NCBI GenBank assembly: GCA_021414305.1
Contig: JAIOOS010000011.1
Coordinates: 1-64,000 of the forward strand
Reading direction: 5' to 3'
Source: Burkholderiales bacterium
GTDB taxonomy: Bacteria > Pseudomonadota > Gammaproteobacteria > Burkholderiales > Burkholderiaceae_C
DNA length: 64,000 nucleotides
A model generated the notes under the pieces. It did not search any database. It was not told the DNA's origin and was given only the letters and a program-made list of their open reading frames with translations. The position numbers were made by a program, and so were the translations under genes. Of the stretch, positions 14,295 to 22,181 are shown piece after piece. How positions within the stretch are numbered: position 1 is the first letter of the stretch; each line of letters starts with the position of its first letter.

Positions 14295-14695
14295 GCAACC
14301 AGGCGCGGCACGCACTTCTGGCGATCCAAAGGCTGAGCTCCGCGGATCTTGCTGGAACATCCGATGAGGACATTCGAGCCGAGATCGCCCAAGACGGTAT
14401 GGATCCTGACGCACTCGCGTGCGAGATTGCCGAGCATCTTGATTCCATTGCGGCCGAGTTCATGCGAAATTGTGTCGCCTCAACCAAGGCTTTGAAGAAG
14501 GCAGCCGATGTCCCTGCCACGAGCCACAGACCCACGCTCGAAAAGATCAAGCTCTTAATCCAGCTAGCGTTCGAGCGTGAGCCTGGTCTCGCCGCAGCAT
14601 TCCGAGAAGGCACCAAGCAGTCCGAGAACGACTTGGAGAGCCTGTTCGACGATCTGGTTGCGCTCGGGAAGATTCAAGTGGACTTAGATGGTTGA
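14291..14695 (+). CDS. Hypothetical protein, translationally coupled
   Basis: Start overlaps upstream stop (ATGA-type overlap), end overlaps the ImmA/IrrE gene. Confidence 0.6.
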   Translation: MSNQARHALLAIQRLSSADLAGTSDEDIRAEIAQDGMDPDALACEIAEHLDSIAAEFMRNCVASTKALKKAADVPATSHRPTLEKIKLLIQLAFEREPGLAAAFREGTKQSENDLESLFDDLVALGKIQVDLDG

Positions 14696-15455
14696 TCCGA
14701 ACCTCCTGTCCTCCGCGGAGCGATTGCTTTGGGATCACGGATTCAGAAAGGCTGAGCACATCGACCTCGAGGGGCTCGCCTCGGCGAAGGGTGCGCGCGT
14801 TGTCTTTCGACATCTTGATGGCTGTGCCGCCCGCCTCGTCACCGACGGCGCGACAGCCATCATCAGCGTCGAAGCGCGCGACACTGAGGGACGACAGCGT
14901 TTTTCCCTGGGACATGAGTTAGCCCATTGGATCAACGACGTTCGAACCGCCGCATTCAAGTGCGCAAGCACTGATATCGGCCCGCAAAATGCCGAGGCTG
15001 CCGACACTGAGGCTGCAGCCAACCTTTATGCCAGCCAGCTGCTTCTGCCCGACTACATGGTTGACCCGTGGATGCGCGGAAAGAAGATGACTTTGAACGT
15101 CGCGAAGGACCTCCACGACGAGTTCAGATCGAGCATGACCGCCTCGGCGATTAAGCTTGCCAAGCGTTCCGAGACCTCCACGTGCGTGATGTGCCACGAC
15201 ATGAGAGGTCGCCGCTGGTTCGTTCGCAGCAAGCGTTGGCCGCACGACGTCTATCCAAAGAAGGAACTCCACCACGAATCGGCAGCATTTGACATCGTGT
15301 TCAAGGCGACAACCCGAATGTCTACCCCGCGTAAGGAGCCTGCCGGACACTGGCTGACAGGACCGCCGGACATCTTTCGCTCGTCGGCGGAAGTGCAGTC
15401 GATGAAACTTCCTGACGGCAGTGCGCTGACAATGCTGATGCTAATACCGCGGTGA
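14688..15455 (+). CDS. ImmA/IrrE family zinc metallopeptidase
   Basis: RQRFSLGHELAHWIND (HEXXH) with downstream EAAANLYASQLLLPDYMV, diagnostic of the family. Confidence 0.9.
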   Translation: MVDPNLLSSAERLLWDHGFRKAEHIDLEGLASAKGARVVFRHLDGCAARLVTDGATAIISVEARDTEGRQRFSLGHELAHWINDVRTAAFKCASTDIGPQNAEAADTEAAANLYASQLLLPDYMVDPWMRGKKMTLNVAKDLHDEFRSSMTASAIKLAKRSETSTCVMCHDMRGRRWFVRSKRWPHDVYPKKELHHESAAFDIVFKATTRMSTPRKEPAGHWLTGPPDIFRSSAEVQSMKLPDGSALTMLMLIPR

Positions 15456-15617
15456 TGTGAGATTTACGGCTGCTTTCGGCAACTGCTGACGTTCAAGTGG
15501 CATAGGCCGGCGGTCCGCAAATAGTCTGAAGCGGTCAGGCGCGAACTTGCGCAAACCGTCGGTCTGCTACTCATGTCGAGTAGGGTTCCCATGGACTAGT
15601 CTCGTAGGACTCAAAAA

Positions 15618-15640
15618 AACGGGGCCTCGAAGGCCCCGTT
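15618..15640. terminator. Intrinsic bidirectional terminator between convergent genes
   Basis: AACGGGGCCTCGAAGGCCCCGTT perfect hairpin with an A-run on one side, between convergent 15455(+) and 15660(-). Confidence 0.85.
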
Positions 15641-15659
15641 TCACGTTCGGGAAAGTGTT

Positions 15660-15899
15660 TCAGCGAAAGACGTCTGGCGTCACCGCCTGAAGATCCACCG
15701 GCTCAGGCTTTCGCGACTGAGTCTGACGCTCGGACTGCGAGCCATGGACGCGCATCTGAGTTTGCTGCTCGAGACGCTTACGAACACTCTCGTCGCCGAG
15801 GTTCTTGGCGAACTCGACGATGCGACCGTAGTCGCGCACGCTGAGCTGCTTGCTCTTCAGCTGCAGCAGCCCGCCGGTGGTTCGTACGATGGTAGCCAC
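15660..15899 (-). CDS. Small hypothetical protein (79 aa)
   Basis: Short ORF directly downstream of and co-directional with the phosphoesterase gene. Confidence 0.5.
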   Translation of the reverse strand: MATIVRTTGGLLQLKSKQLSVRDYGRIVEFAKNLGDESVRKRLEQQTQMRVHGSQSERQTQSRKPEPVDLQAVTPDVFR

Positions 15900-15938
15900 G
15901 GTTATCGTGTGTTCCTTAACTGATATTCAGTGTAGCAC

Positions 15939-18674
15939 TTACAAGTGCCGTTCGTCTGAGGTTGGTTCAGGCTCACTTGGCCCATTGTCGACGACATATT
16001 CCAGCATGAGATGTGCCAATCCCCACACTTCCTGGGCGGTTGGCCGGCTCTCGGCGACGCTTTGAGCCGATTGGCTAGGGTCCGGCGCGCCAGGATCCAT
16101 TGCAGCTATTGAAAGTGATTGGTCGGCCGAAAGTGACCAGTCGGCCGGCTGCGGAGTCGCTGTCGATGGAGGTGGCGCCGAATCGTCCAAGACGGGCGCT
16201 TCCGAAGTTGGGTCGTCCGTGAGGTTGAGCAGGCCGCTGTCGCTCTCGGTCGACGAAATCGTCAGCACACCAACTGTCGACTGCGGATCCCAGTCTTCGA
16301 ATGACATGCCGTTAAGGCTCGCAAACGGATCGTCGAGCGCAAAGACCGGAAACGCAGCGACGAACTTCCACTTTGGATGCTCCCCAGCTTCGCCTGAGCG
16401 GTTGTAGAGGTACGCTGCGTCCTCCGTGCTTCCGGTCAGCGCGGGATCGATGTACATGACGAATTCGGATCGCTTGAATGCGGCCCCGACCACGCCTTCT
16501 CCTAGCGGAACGTCCAGCGGAATGGAAGCGGCCTCCGGCGTGTGACCAGGATAGGAAAGAACTTGCCGCAAAGACTGAGTCTCGCCGTCGTAGACAAAGG
16601 CCGCGATCTCAAGGTCGTCGACCTTGGGCAGGTGTGCCTTGAAGTGTGGCGATAACCAGTCGCGCAGGTCCCGCGCCCAGTTCTTCAAGCGCGCTTGGAG
16701 GGCCGCGTCTCCAAGCAAGGATTTGCGATAGGCCTCCGCCCTGCCACGGCGCGAAGTTTCCTCTCTGCGCTCGCTAAGGGTAAGCGTAGGCGCCTCTACA
16801 CGCCATCTGATGTCGTAGCGATGGCCGACAAGAGGAAACTCGACGCGCAACTCCCACGCGTTGCTGCCGATATGGACCAGGTTCCCTGCCTCGTGCGCCG
16901 TGAGATCCGTGTCGTGCGTCCATTCGCCGGGTCGCGCGTCAAAGAACTGCCTGGCTTCGCCGAGCGGAATGTCCGGATACCAGCTCCACCTGGAAACGTG
17001 GACATAGGGCTCGGTCGTCAACGAGTCGGCCGGAAGCTGCAGTCGGACCACCAGCGTTCGCATGGGCACGCGCACCACAAAAGAGGTGAACTCCAAGCCA
17101 GGCGAGCGACCCTGCAGATGGCCCACGAGCTCATCGCGCTGGCACGCGGCAATGGTTTCCCATTCCGTGATGGCATACGTGTTGAAGCAAACGAATTGAT
17201 AACCGTAGTCGACCGGTGGGCTCGTGGCCAGCCGTTGACCAAGGCTGATTCCGCAATTGATGGTGCGCTGAGGCGACGTCGGATGATCAACCCACATGTG
17301 ACCCGCACGTTTCGAAGCCTCCGTCAGCACAAGCGTCGTGTTGGCCACACGTCCCATCGTGACGTCGATGACAACCGGAACGACGTCGGTGGACAGACCT
17401 CGATCGAACACGTGGCCACTGATCTCATGCCTTACAACAGCGACGCCGCCGGCATCCACGGCTACAGCATGGGTGACCGTCGCCACCCACTGACCTTGTC
17501 GCTCCGCAGCTCGCCTGTGCACTCGCGCCTTGTGCATGGCCATGCCATGCACTTCGCGCTTGTTGCGAAACAGCTCGTTCACGGCCACTCCGCCACCACC
17601 GCCGAAATACACCGCCGTGTAGGACATTCTCCCGGTCTCGAACACGTCAATCAGATTGACGGAATTGCGGCCGGTCTCCGACAGCGTTACACCGCAACTT
17701 CCAGCCGCGAGCACGGCAATCTCGCCTTCGGACTTATGGTCCACCGTGTATCCCAGTCGACCGAACGCCGAGTAGTGCTTGTGTCCGTGGAGGATGAGGT
17801 CTACGTCGCAACGACTTAGCTCTCTGAGAACGAAGCCAGCGTTCCTCAACACCAGGAACGGTTCGAAGGAGGTAAGGCCTTCGACGATAGATGCCTCCGG
17901 AATGGGTAGCGGATGGTGATGGACCATCGCGACACGTGGAACAAAGGCTTGACCGCCCGGCTTGTCGCGGAGGTTGAGCATTCTGGACTTCAGCAGCGTC
18001 ACCTCCTTCGGGTTCACGCTCCCGCTCGCCAACCGCTGCGTGTAGTTGCTGTCCAGATAAACCAGTACCAACGACGACGGATCGTCGCTCCGAAGAATCG
18101 GCAGCGAATAGAGAGACCGTGAGTTCCATCGCCTGGCGATGGAGACAAAAGCTCTCTTCAGATACAGATACGGGGTGAACGCAACTCGCTCAAGCCAGCG
18201 CCGCGCCCAGCCATGGCTGCGATAGACGAGATAGCTCGGCATCTTGCTCGGGACATCCATGGCGTCGGGCCCGAACACTGATGCGAAGTTCGACGAGAAC
18301 GGCCAGACATTGATGTTTCCAAACGGTCCGCAGTCATGATTCCCCGGCACGCACCTGAGCAATGTCCTTTCGCCAACGGCCTTTCGCAACAGTTCGAGCT
18401 CGACGCGCGCCGCTGCCAGCATGAACAGCCCGCCGTGGTCGACCAAGTCACCCGTGCAAGCAATGAGGTCCGGTCGCTCCCGCTCGGCCAGTGCCGAAAC
18501 GTATTCCCAAACCGATTCATCGAAGTGCGCCCCGAAGTGGACGTCCGAGATGTGCAGGATTCGATACGGCCTTGCGGCCTTTCCGGCAGCGCTGCGCGAC
18601 CGTGCTCCGGGAGCATCCGGCAAAGCCTGCGATGTCTCTCGAAACGTAGCAGCGTCGGTCAGTACCTCCTCCAT
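15939..18674 (-). CDS. Calcineurin-like metallophosphoesterase with C-terminal GAF-like domain
   Basis: ILHISDVHFGAH..CTGDLVDHGG..VPGNHDCG..LILHGHKHYS motifs; C-terminal LDVPLGEGVVGAAFKRSEFVMYIDPALTG...FVAAFPVFALDD...VGVLTISSTESD reads as GAF-like. Confidence 0.85.
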   Translation of the reverse strand: MEEVLTDAATFRETSQALPDAPGARSRSAAGKAARPYRILHISDVHFGAHFDESVWEYVSALAERERPDLIACTGDLVDHGGLFMLAAARVELELLRKAVGERTLLRCVPGNHDCGPFGNINVWPFSSNFASVFGPDAMDVPSKMPSYLVYRSHGWARRWLERVAFTPYLYLKRAFVSIARRWNSRSLYSLPILRSDDPSSLVLVYLDSNYTQRLASGSVNPKEVTLLKSRMLNLRDKPGGQAFVPRVAMVHHHPLPIPEASIVEGLTSFEPFLVLRNAGFVLRELSRCDVDLILHGHKHYSAFGRLGYTVDHKSEGEIAVLAAGSCGVTLSETGRNSVNLIDVFETGRMSYTAVYFGGGGGVAVNELFRNKREVHGMAMHKARVHRRAAERQGQWVATVTHAVAVDAGGVAVVRHEISGHVFDRGLSTDVVPVVIDVTMGRVANTTLVLTEASKRAGHMWVDHPTSPQRTINCGISLGQRLATSPPVDYGYQFVCFNTYAITEWETIAACQRDELVGHLQGRSPGLEFTSFVVRVPMRTLVVRLQLPADSLTTEPYVHVSRWSWYPDIPLGEARQFFDARPGEWTHDTDLTAHEAGNLVHIGSNAWELRVEFPLVGHRYDIRWRVEAPTLTLSERREETSRRGRAEAYRKSLLGDAALQARLKNWARDLRDWLSPHFKAHLPKVDDLEIAAFVYDGETQSLRQVLSYPGHTPEAASIPLDVPLGEGVVGAAFKRSEFVMYIDPALTGSTEDAAYLYNRSGEAGEHPKWKFVAAFPVFALDDPFASLNGMSFEDWDPQSTVGVLTISSTESDSGLLNLTDDPTSEAPVLDDSAPPPSTATPQPADWSLSADQSLSIAAMDPGAPDPSQSAQSVAESRPTAQEVWGLAHLMLEYVVDNGPSEPEPTSDERHL

Positions 18675-18849
18675 CGCGCCTCCCCAGCCAGTGGCCGAAC
18701 TGCTGCGTGGGGTCGGCTTGCGCTCGACGCCTGCATCACCTTGTCACTATAGATCGCCGGTACCGAGAGCGCGGAATTGTGTCAGTCCAAGGCCGCTGGA
18801 AGAGATGCTGATCGATGGCCTACCGAGGGATCGCCTTCCTTGGCAGCCT

Positions 18850-19071
18850 TTACTTCAGCCAGCCTATCCGTTTGAGAAAATCTCGCCGCTCGGGAGTCAT
18901 TTTCTCGATCGGTTTCGGCTGGTCCGGGCGGTGGTACATGACGCCGCACACGTGGCAACTGACGAACTCGGTCATGTAGACCTCGCCGTTCCTCTGACGC
19001 ACGCGCACGCGCTCGAAGTCGACGGACCCGCAGTAGCACGGCCCGCGGACGATCGTCGAATCCTTTGCCAT
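18850..19071 (-). CDS. Small zinc-ribbon-like protein
   Basis: MAKDSTIVRGPCYCGSVDFERVRVRQRNGEVYMTEFVSCHVCGVMYHRPDQ: two CxC/CxxC pairs. Confidence 0.65.
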   Translation of the reverse strand: MAKDSTIVRGPCYCGSVDFERVRVRQRNGEVYMTEFVSCHVCGVMYHRPDQPKPIEKMTPERRDFLKRIGWLK

Positions 19072-19086
19072 CTCGCTTGCATCTAC

Positions 19087-19106
19087 TACTGTACGAACAT
19101 ACAGTA
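19087..19106. promoter_or_regulatory. LexA-like SOS box
   Basis: TACTGTACGAACATACAGTA: CTGT-N8-ACAG inverted repeat, 15 nt from the 19071 start and 6 nt from ATG 19113. Confidence 0.7.
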
Positions 19107-19155
19107 TCAGGCATGAACCGCGACGCTGACAACCTGGCTGATGTGTTTGCGTCTG

Positions 19156-19459
19156 CGGAGCAGAGAACTTCGAACGCGTCGTCGTCGAGCGGGTGCTCTC
19201 CCGCCCGGTGGTCACCGACCTGATCGCCTGCGTCGAATGCCGCTGCGTCTACTACTCGCCGCTGCCCAGGCCGGCGCCTGCGGCACCGCCGTCGGGACCA
19301 GCCATGCCATCCGGCGTGATCACGAACGAGCCCGGCCTGTTTCGCACGTGGGGTGGCATCCCTCCCGGGCACCCTCCGAGCCGGCAAACACCCCAGGAGC
19401 TGCAGGCCCTCAAGGACGCCGCCGCGCGTGCCAGCCGGAGCAAGAAAAGAAGCCGCTGA
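19156..19459 (+). pseudogene. Zinc-ribbon-like ORF, probable frameshifted 5' end
   Basis: Frame reads CGAENFERVVVERVLSRPVVTDLIACVECRCVYYSP, clearly similar to the divergent 18850-19071 protein, but has no in-frame ATG; MNRDADNLADV at 19113 is in another frame. Confidence 0.45.
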
Positions 19460-19598
19460 CCGTCGGCCTACTACGAAGGCTCTCCCGGATCCCTAGGACA
19501 CGCGCGAACGCATCGAACCACCTTGCCGCCATCTTCGAGTGGTCCGCACGATGGACCGAGCTGTCTGATCCGCCCGGGCCGTGGCCCCAGTCGCATCG

Positions 19599-19901
19599 TC
19601 AGGTCGCCGCGAGCTTCGCGAAAAGGCCGACGGCTACCGCAACGCTGAGCCAAATGCCCCAGCGCCAAGTGGTGAAGCGATAACGCTCGTTCCGAAGTAA
19701 GGCGCACCGGAGGCGACTGAGCGCCGAGGCGACGAGGCCGACGCCGGCAACCGTGCCGACGCTGCCGGTGTCGAAGGGGCCGCAGAGGGCCGCCGCGAGC
19801 CACAGGCCCGGCCACACCAGCGCATCCACTCCTGCCAGGAAGCGTCGACCCGGCCAGTACGCCGCATCCGGCCGTGGCGATCTCGCAAACAGAATCCACA
19901 T
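19599..19901 (-). CDS. Small membrane protein
   Basis: MWILFARSPRPDAAYWPGRRFLAGVDALVWPGLWLAAALCG...WGIWLSVAVAVGLFAKLAAT, hydrophobic segments. Confidence 0.5.
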   Translation of the reverse strand: MWILFARSPRPDAAYWPGRRFLAGVDALVWPGLWLAAALCGPFDTGSVGTVAGVGLVASALSRLRCALLRNERYRFTTWRWGIWLSVAVAVGLFAKLAAT

Positions 19902-20343
19902 GACTGTTCTCCCGAATCTCTCGTGCAGTGCTCCCGCGCACGAGCGGACACAACGCCCTCACCCTCCCCTCCCCCTGCCCTAAGTTCCGAGGGAGCCGCT
20001 CTCGGTTGTTCGTTCGGCGGTTCAGCCATGTCAGTACCGAGAGTCTTCCTGCCCCGCATTCGTCGATCGCCGTGCGAGACCGCCAGCACCGCGACCAAGC
20101 GCGGGTGCAAGGGCACCGTGGAATAAACGGAGGGGACCCGCCCGCGGGGAGAGGCCGTTTATGCCGTCGAAAGGCCCTTGCAGCCGCGCTCGCGGCGCTA
20201 CGGTTCGCCTAGGCGAGCGTCGGGTGCGGGGCTTGCTCGACAAACCGGCGTGAACGCCCGCGCGCACGGCGCGCGCCTCCTTTTCATCGGACTTGGCAGC
20301 GCCTGCGCATCGAGCACCTGTCCATCAAGGTCCGCAGCCGTCC

Positions 20344-20375
20344 GAGCGACGAAATTTCGCGAAATTTCGTCGCTC
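20344..20375. promoter_or_regulatory. 32-bp perfect palindrome upstream of the T4SS operon (putative operator)
   Basis: GAGCGACGAAATTTCGCGAAATTTCGTCGCTC; related copies at 51879, 54502 and 60139. Confidence 0.75.
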
Positions 20376-20407
20376 TCGAAGGGGTGATGCGGTTCTAGAT
20401 TGCTCGC

Positions 20408-20998
20408 ATGGCAAAGCAACCGACATCACCGGCACCGAGCAATCGAAGCCACGGATTGGCCTCACTGCATCCAGCCCCTTGGGCGAAGCGACTCCCCTTT
20501 GCTCATCTTCTTGCGGCGCTTGCTCTCTCGCTGGGCGCGTCATCGCCAGCGACGGCGGTCGACGGCTGCCTGGTCCTCCTGTGCTTTGCTGCGCCGAGCT
20601 GGAAAGCCATCCCCCAGTGCGTTCCACCGATCCAGGAGGTCCTGCGCGACCTCGCGCGCGGCAAGCCGTTCCCGAGCTGCGGCATGTCCGGGAGCGGCAA
20701 CACCGCCGAGAACCGCCGCTCGAGCCCGGACTTCTGTCCACCGCAATACCTCGTCCCCGTCATCCTCGAGAGCGGCTCCGCTTACTACTGCGGATACGAC
20801 GGCGCTATCTCGGTCACGATCAACGGCGCGCTCTGGTCGAGGACCTGGTGGAGCCTGAGTGGCGACAGCGTTACCGAATACACGCCGGAAGCGAAGGCGT
20901 CTCTCGGGACTTGGGACACGCGCTTCGACGACGACTACGCGGCCTGGCTCGCAGCCCAGCCACCGGTCTCCCCTGAAGTCTGCCCACCCTCTTGCTGA
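20408..20998 (+). CDS. T4SS-operon first gene, Cys-rich secreted hypothetical
   Basis: Signal-like segment then Cys-rich region; stop overlaps the virB1 ORF. Confidence 0.6.
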   Translation: MAKQPTSPAPSNRSHGLASLHPAPWAKRLPFAHLLAALALSLGASSPATAVDGCLVLLCFAAPSWKAIPQCVPPIQEVLRDLARGKPFPSCGMSGSGNTAENRRSSPDFCPPQYLVPVILESGSAYYCGYDGAISVTINGALWSRTWWSLSGDSVTEYTPEAKASLGTWDTRFDDDYAAWLAAQPPVSPEVCPPSC

Positions 20999-21489
20999 AG
21001 TTGGACATGGACGCCCTCGCCTTCGCCACGCTGCTCGCGGCCTGCGCACCGCTCGTCAATCCCGACACCGCCGGGGCCTTGGTCCAGGTAGAGAGCGGCT
21101 TCAATCCGCATGCCATAGGTGTCGTGGGCGGTGCGCTCACCCGCCAGCCGCGCAGCGCCGCGGAAGCACTGAGCACTGCCAAGGCACTGAATGCCGCCGG
21201 ACACAACTTCAGTCTCGGCCTGGCGCAGATCAACGTGGGCAACCTGCCGCGCCTCGGACTGACCATTCGCGATGCCCTCGACGGCTGCCAGAACCTGCAT
21301 GCCATGCAGACTGTCCTCGGGGAATGCTTCGAGCGCGCCGGTGGCGAGACAGATTCACAGAGGAACCTTCGCCGCGCCTTCTCCTGCTACTACAGCGGCA
21401 ACTTCACCGCTGGTTTCCGGCACGGCTACGTCGCACGCGTCGTCGCTGCACGACGCACGCAGGCCGCCGTGCGCGGACCCCCGGCCTGA
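20992..21489 (+). CDS. virB1: Lytic transglycosylase VirB1
   Basis: LVQVESGFNPHAIGVVGG...NFSLGLAQINVGNLPRLGLT: SLT-family catalytic E-S and GLAQIN motifs. Start may be 21007. Confidence 0.88.
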   Translation: MLKLDMDALAFATLLAACAPLVNPDTAGALVQVESGFNPHAIGVVGGALTRQPRSAAEALSTAKALNAAGHNFSLGLAQINVGNLPRLGLTIRDALDGCQNLHAMQTVLGECFERAGGETDSQRNLRRAFSCYYSGNFTAGFRHGYVARVVAARRTQAAVRGPPA

Positions 21490-21535
21490 CGTCTCGGATC
21501 TCCACCGGAACTCCATTCAACGAACGAGGTATCCC

Positions 21536-21832
21536 ATGCGCTTCAGTCCTTCCGACCGGTCCCGCTGGCCCGCGCCACACATCGCCGCCCTGCTTGCCGC
21601 TCTGTGCTGCACCCTCGCGTCAGCCCAGGGCTTCGACAAGATCAACACTACCGTCACCAACCTCAACGCCATCCTGGTGACGATCTCGATCGCCGTGGTC
21701 ACGATCGCGATCATCTGGGCCGGCTTCAAGATGATCTTCCAGGGCGCCAGGCTGGCCGACGTCGCCAACGTCCTGATCGGCGGCACCCTGATCGGCGGCG
21801 CCGCAGCGTTCGCCACCTACATCGTCAGCTGA
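21536..21832 (+). CDS. virB2: VirB2-type pilin
   Basis: Signal peptide ending ASAQ, two hydrophobic segments, position between virB1 and virB3. Confidence 0.8.
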   Translation: MRFSPSDRSRWPAPHIAALLAALCCTLASAQGFDKINTTVTNLNAILVTISIAVVTIAIIWAGFKMIFQGARLADVANVLIGGTLIGGAAAFATYIVS

Positions 21833-21848
21833 GAAATCGGGGCGAGCG

Positions 21849-22181
21849 ATGCAGGCCGAAGCCATCTACAAGGGTGCGACCCGTCCGGCCATGAAGATGG
21901 GCATCCCCCTTGTTCCCCTCGTCGTGCTGTTCGGTGGGGGAATGCTGTTGATCCTCTGGATCGGCACGCTACTGACCTGGTGGATTGTTCCCGTCGTTCT
22001 CGTCGCCTTCGTCCCTGCACTCGCCTGGATGCGCTTCGTGACCGCGCGCGACGACCAACGGTTCCGGCAGATGGCCATCGCCCTGAAGCTGCGCATCCGT
22101 AACCGCAACCGCCGCTTCTGGCGATCGCGCAGCTATGCGCCCTACTCCTACCGCGGAGCCCGTGATGCTTTCATTCGCTAG
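21849..22181 (+). CDS. virB3: VirB3
   Basis: IYKGATRPAMKMGIPLVPLVVLFGGGMLL, typical VirB3 N-terminus. Confidence 0.85.
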   Translation: MQAEAIYKGATRPAMKMGIPLVPLVVLFGGGMLLILWIGTLLTWWIVPVVLVAFVPALAWMRFVTARDDQRFRQMAIALKLRIRNRNRRFWRSRSYAPYSYRGARDAFIR

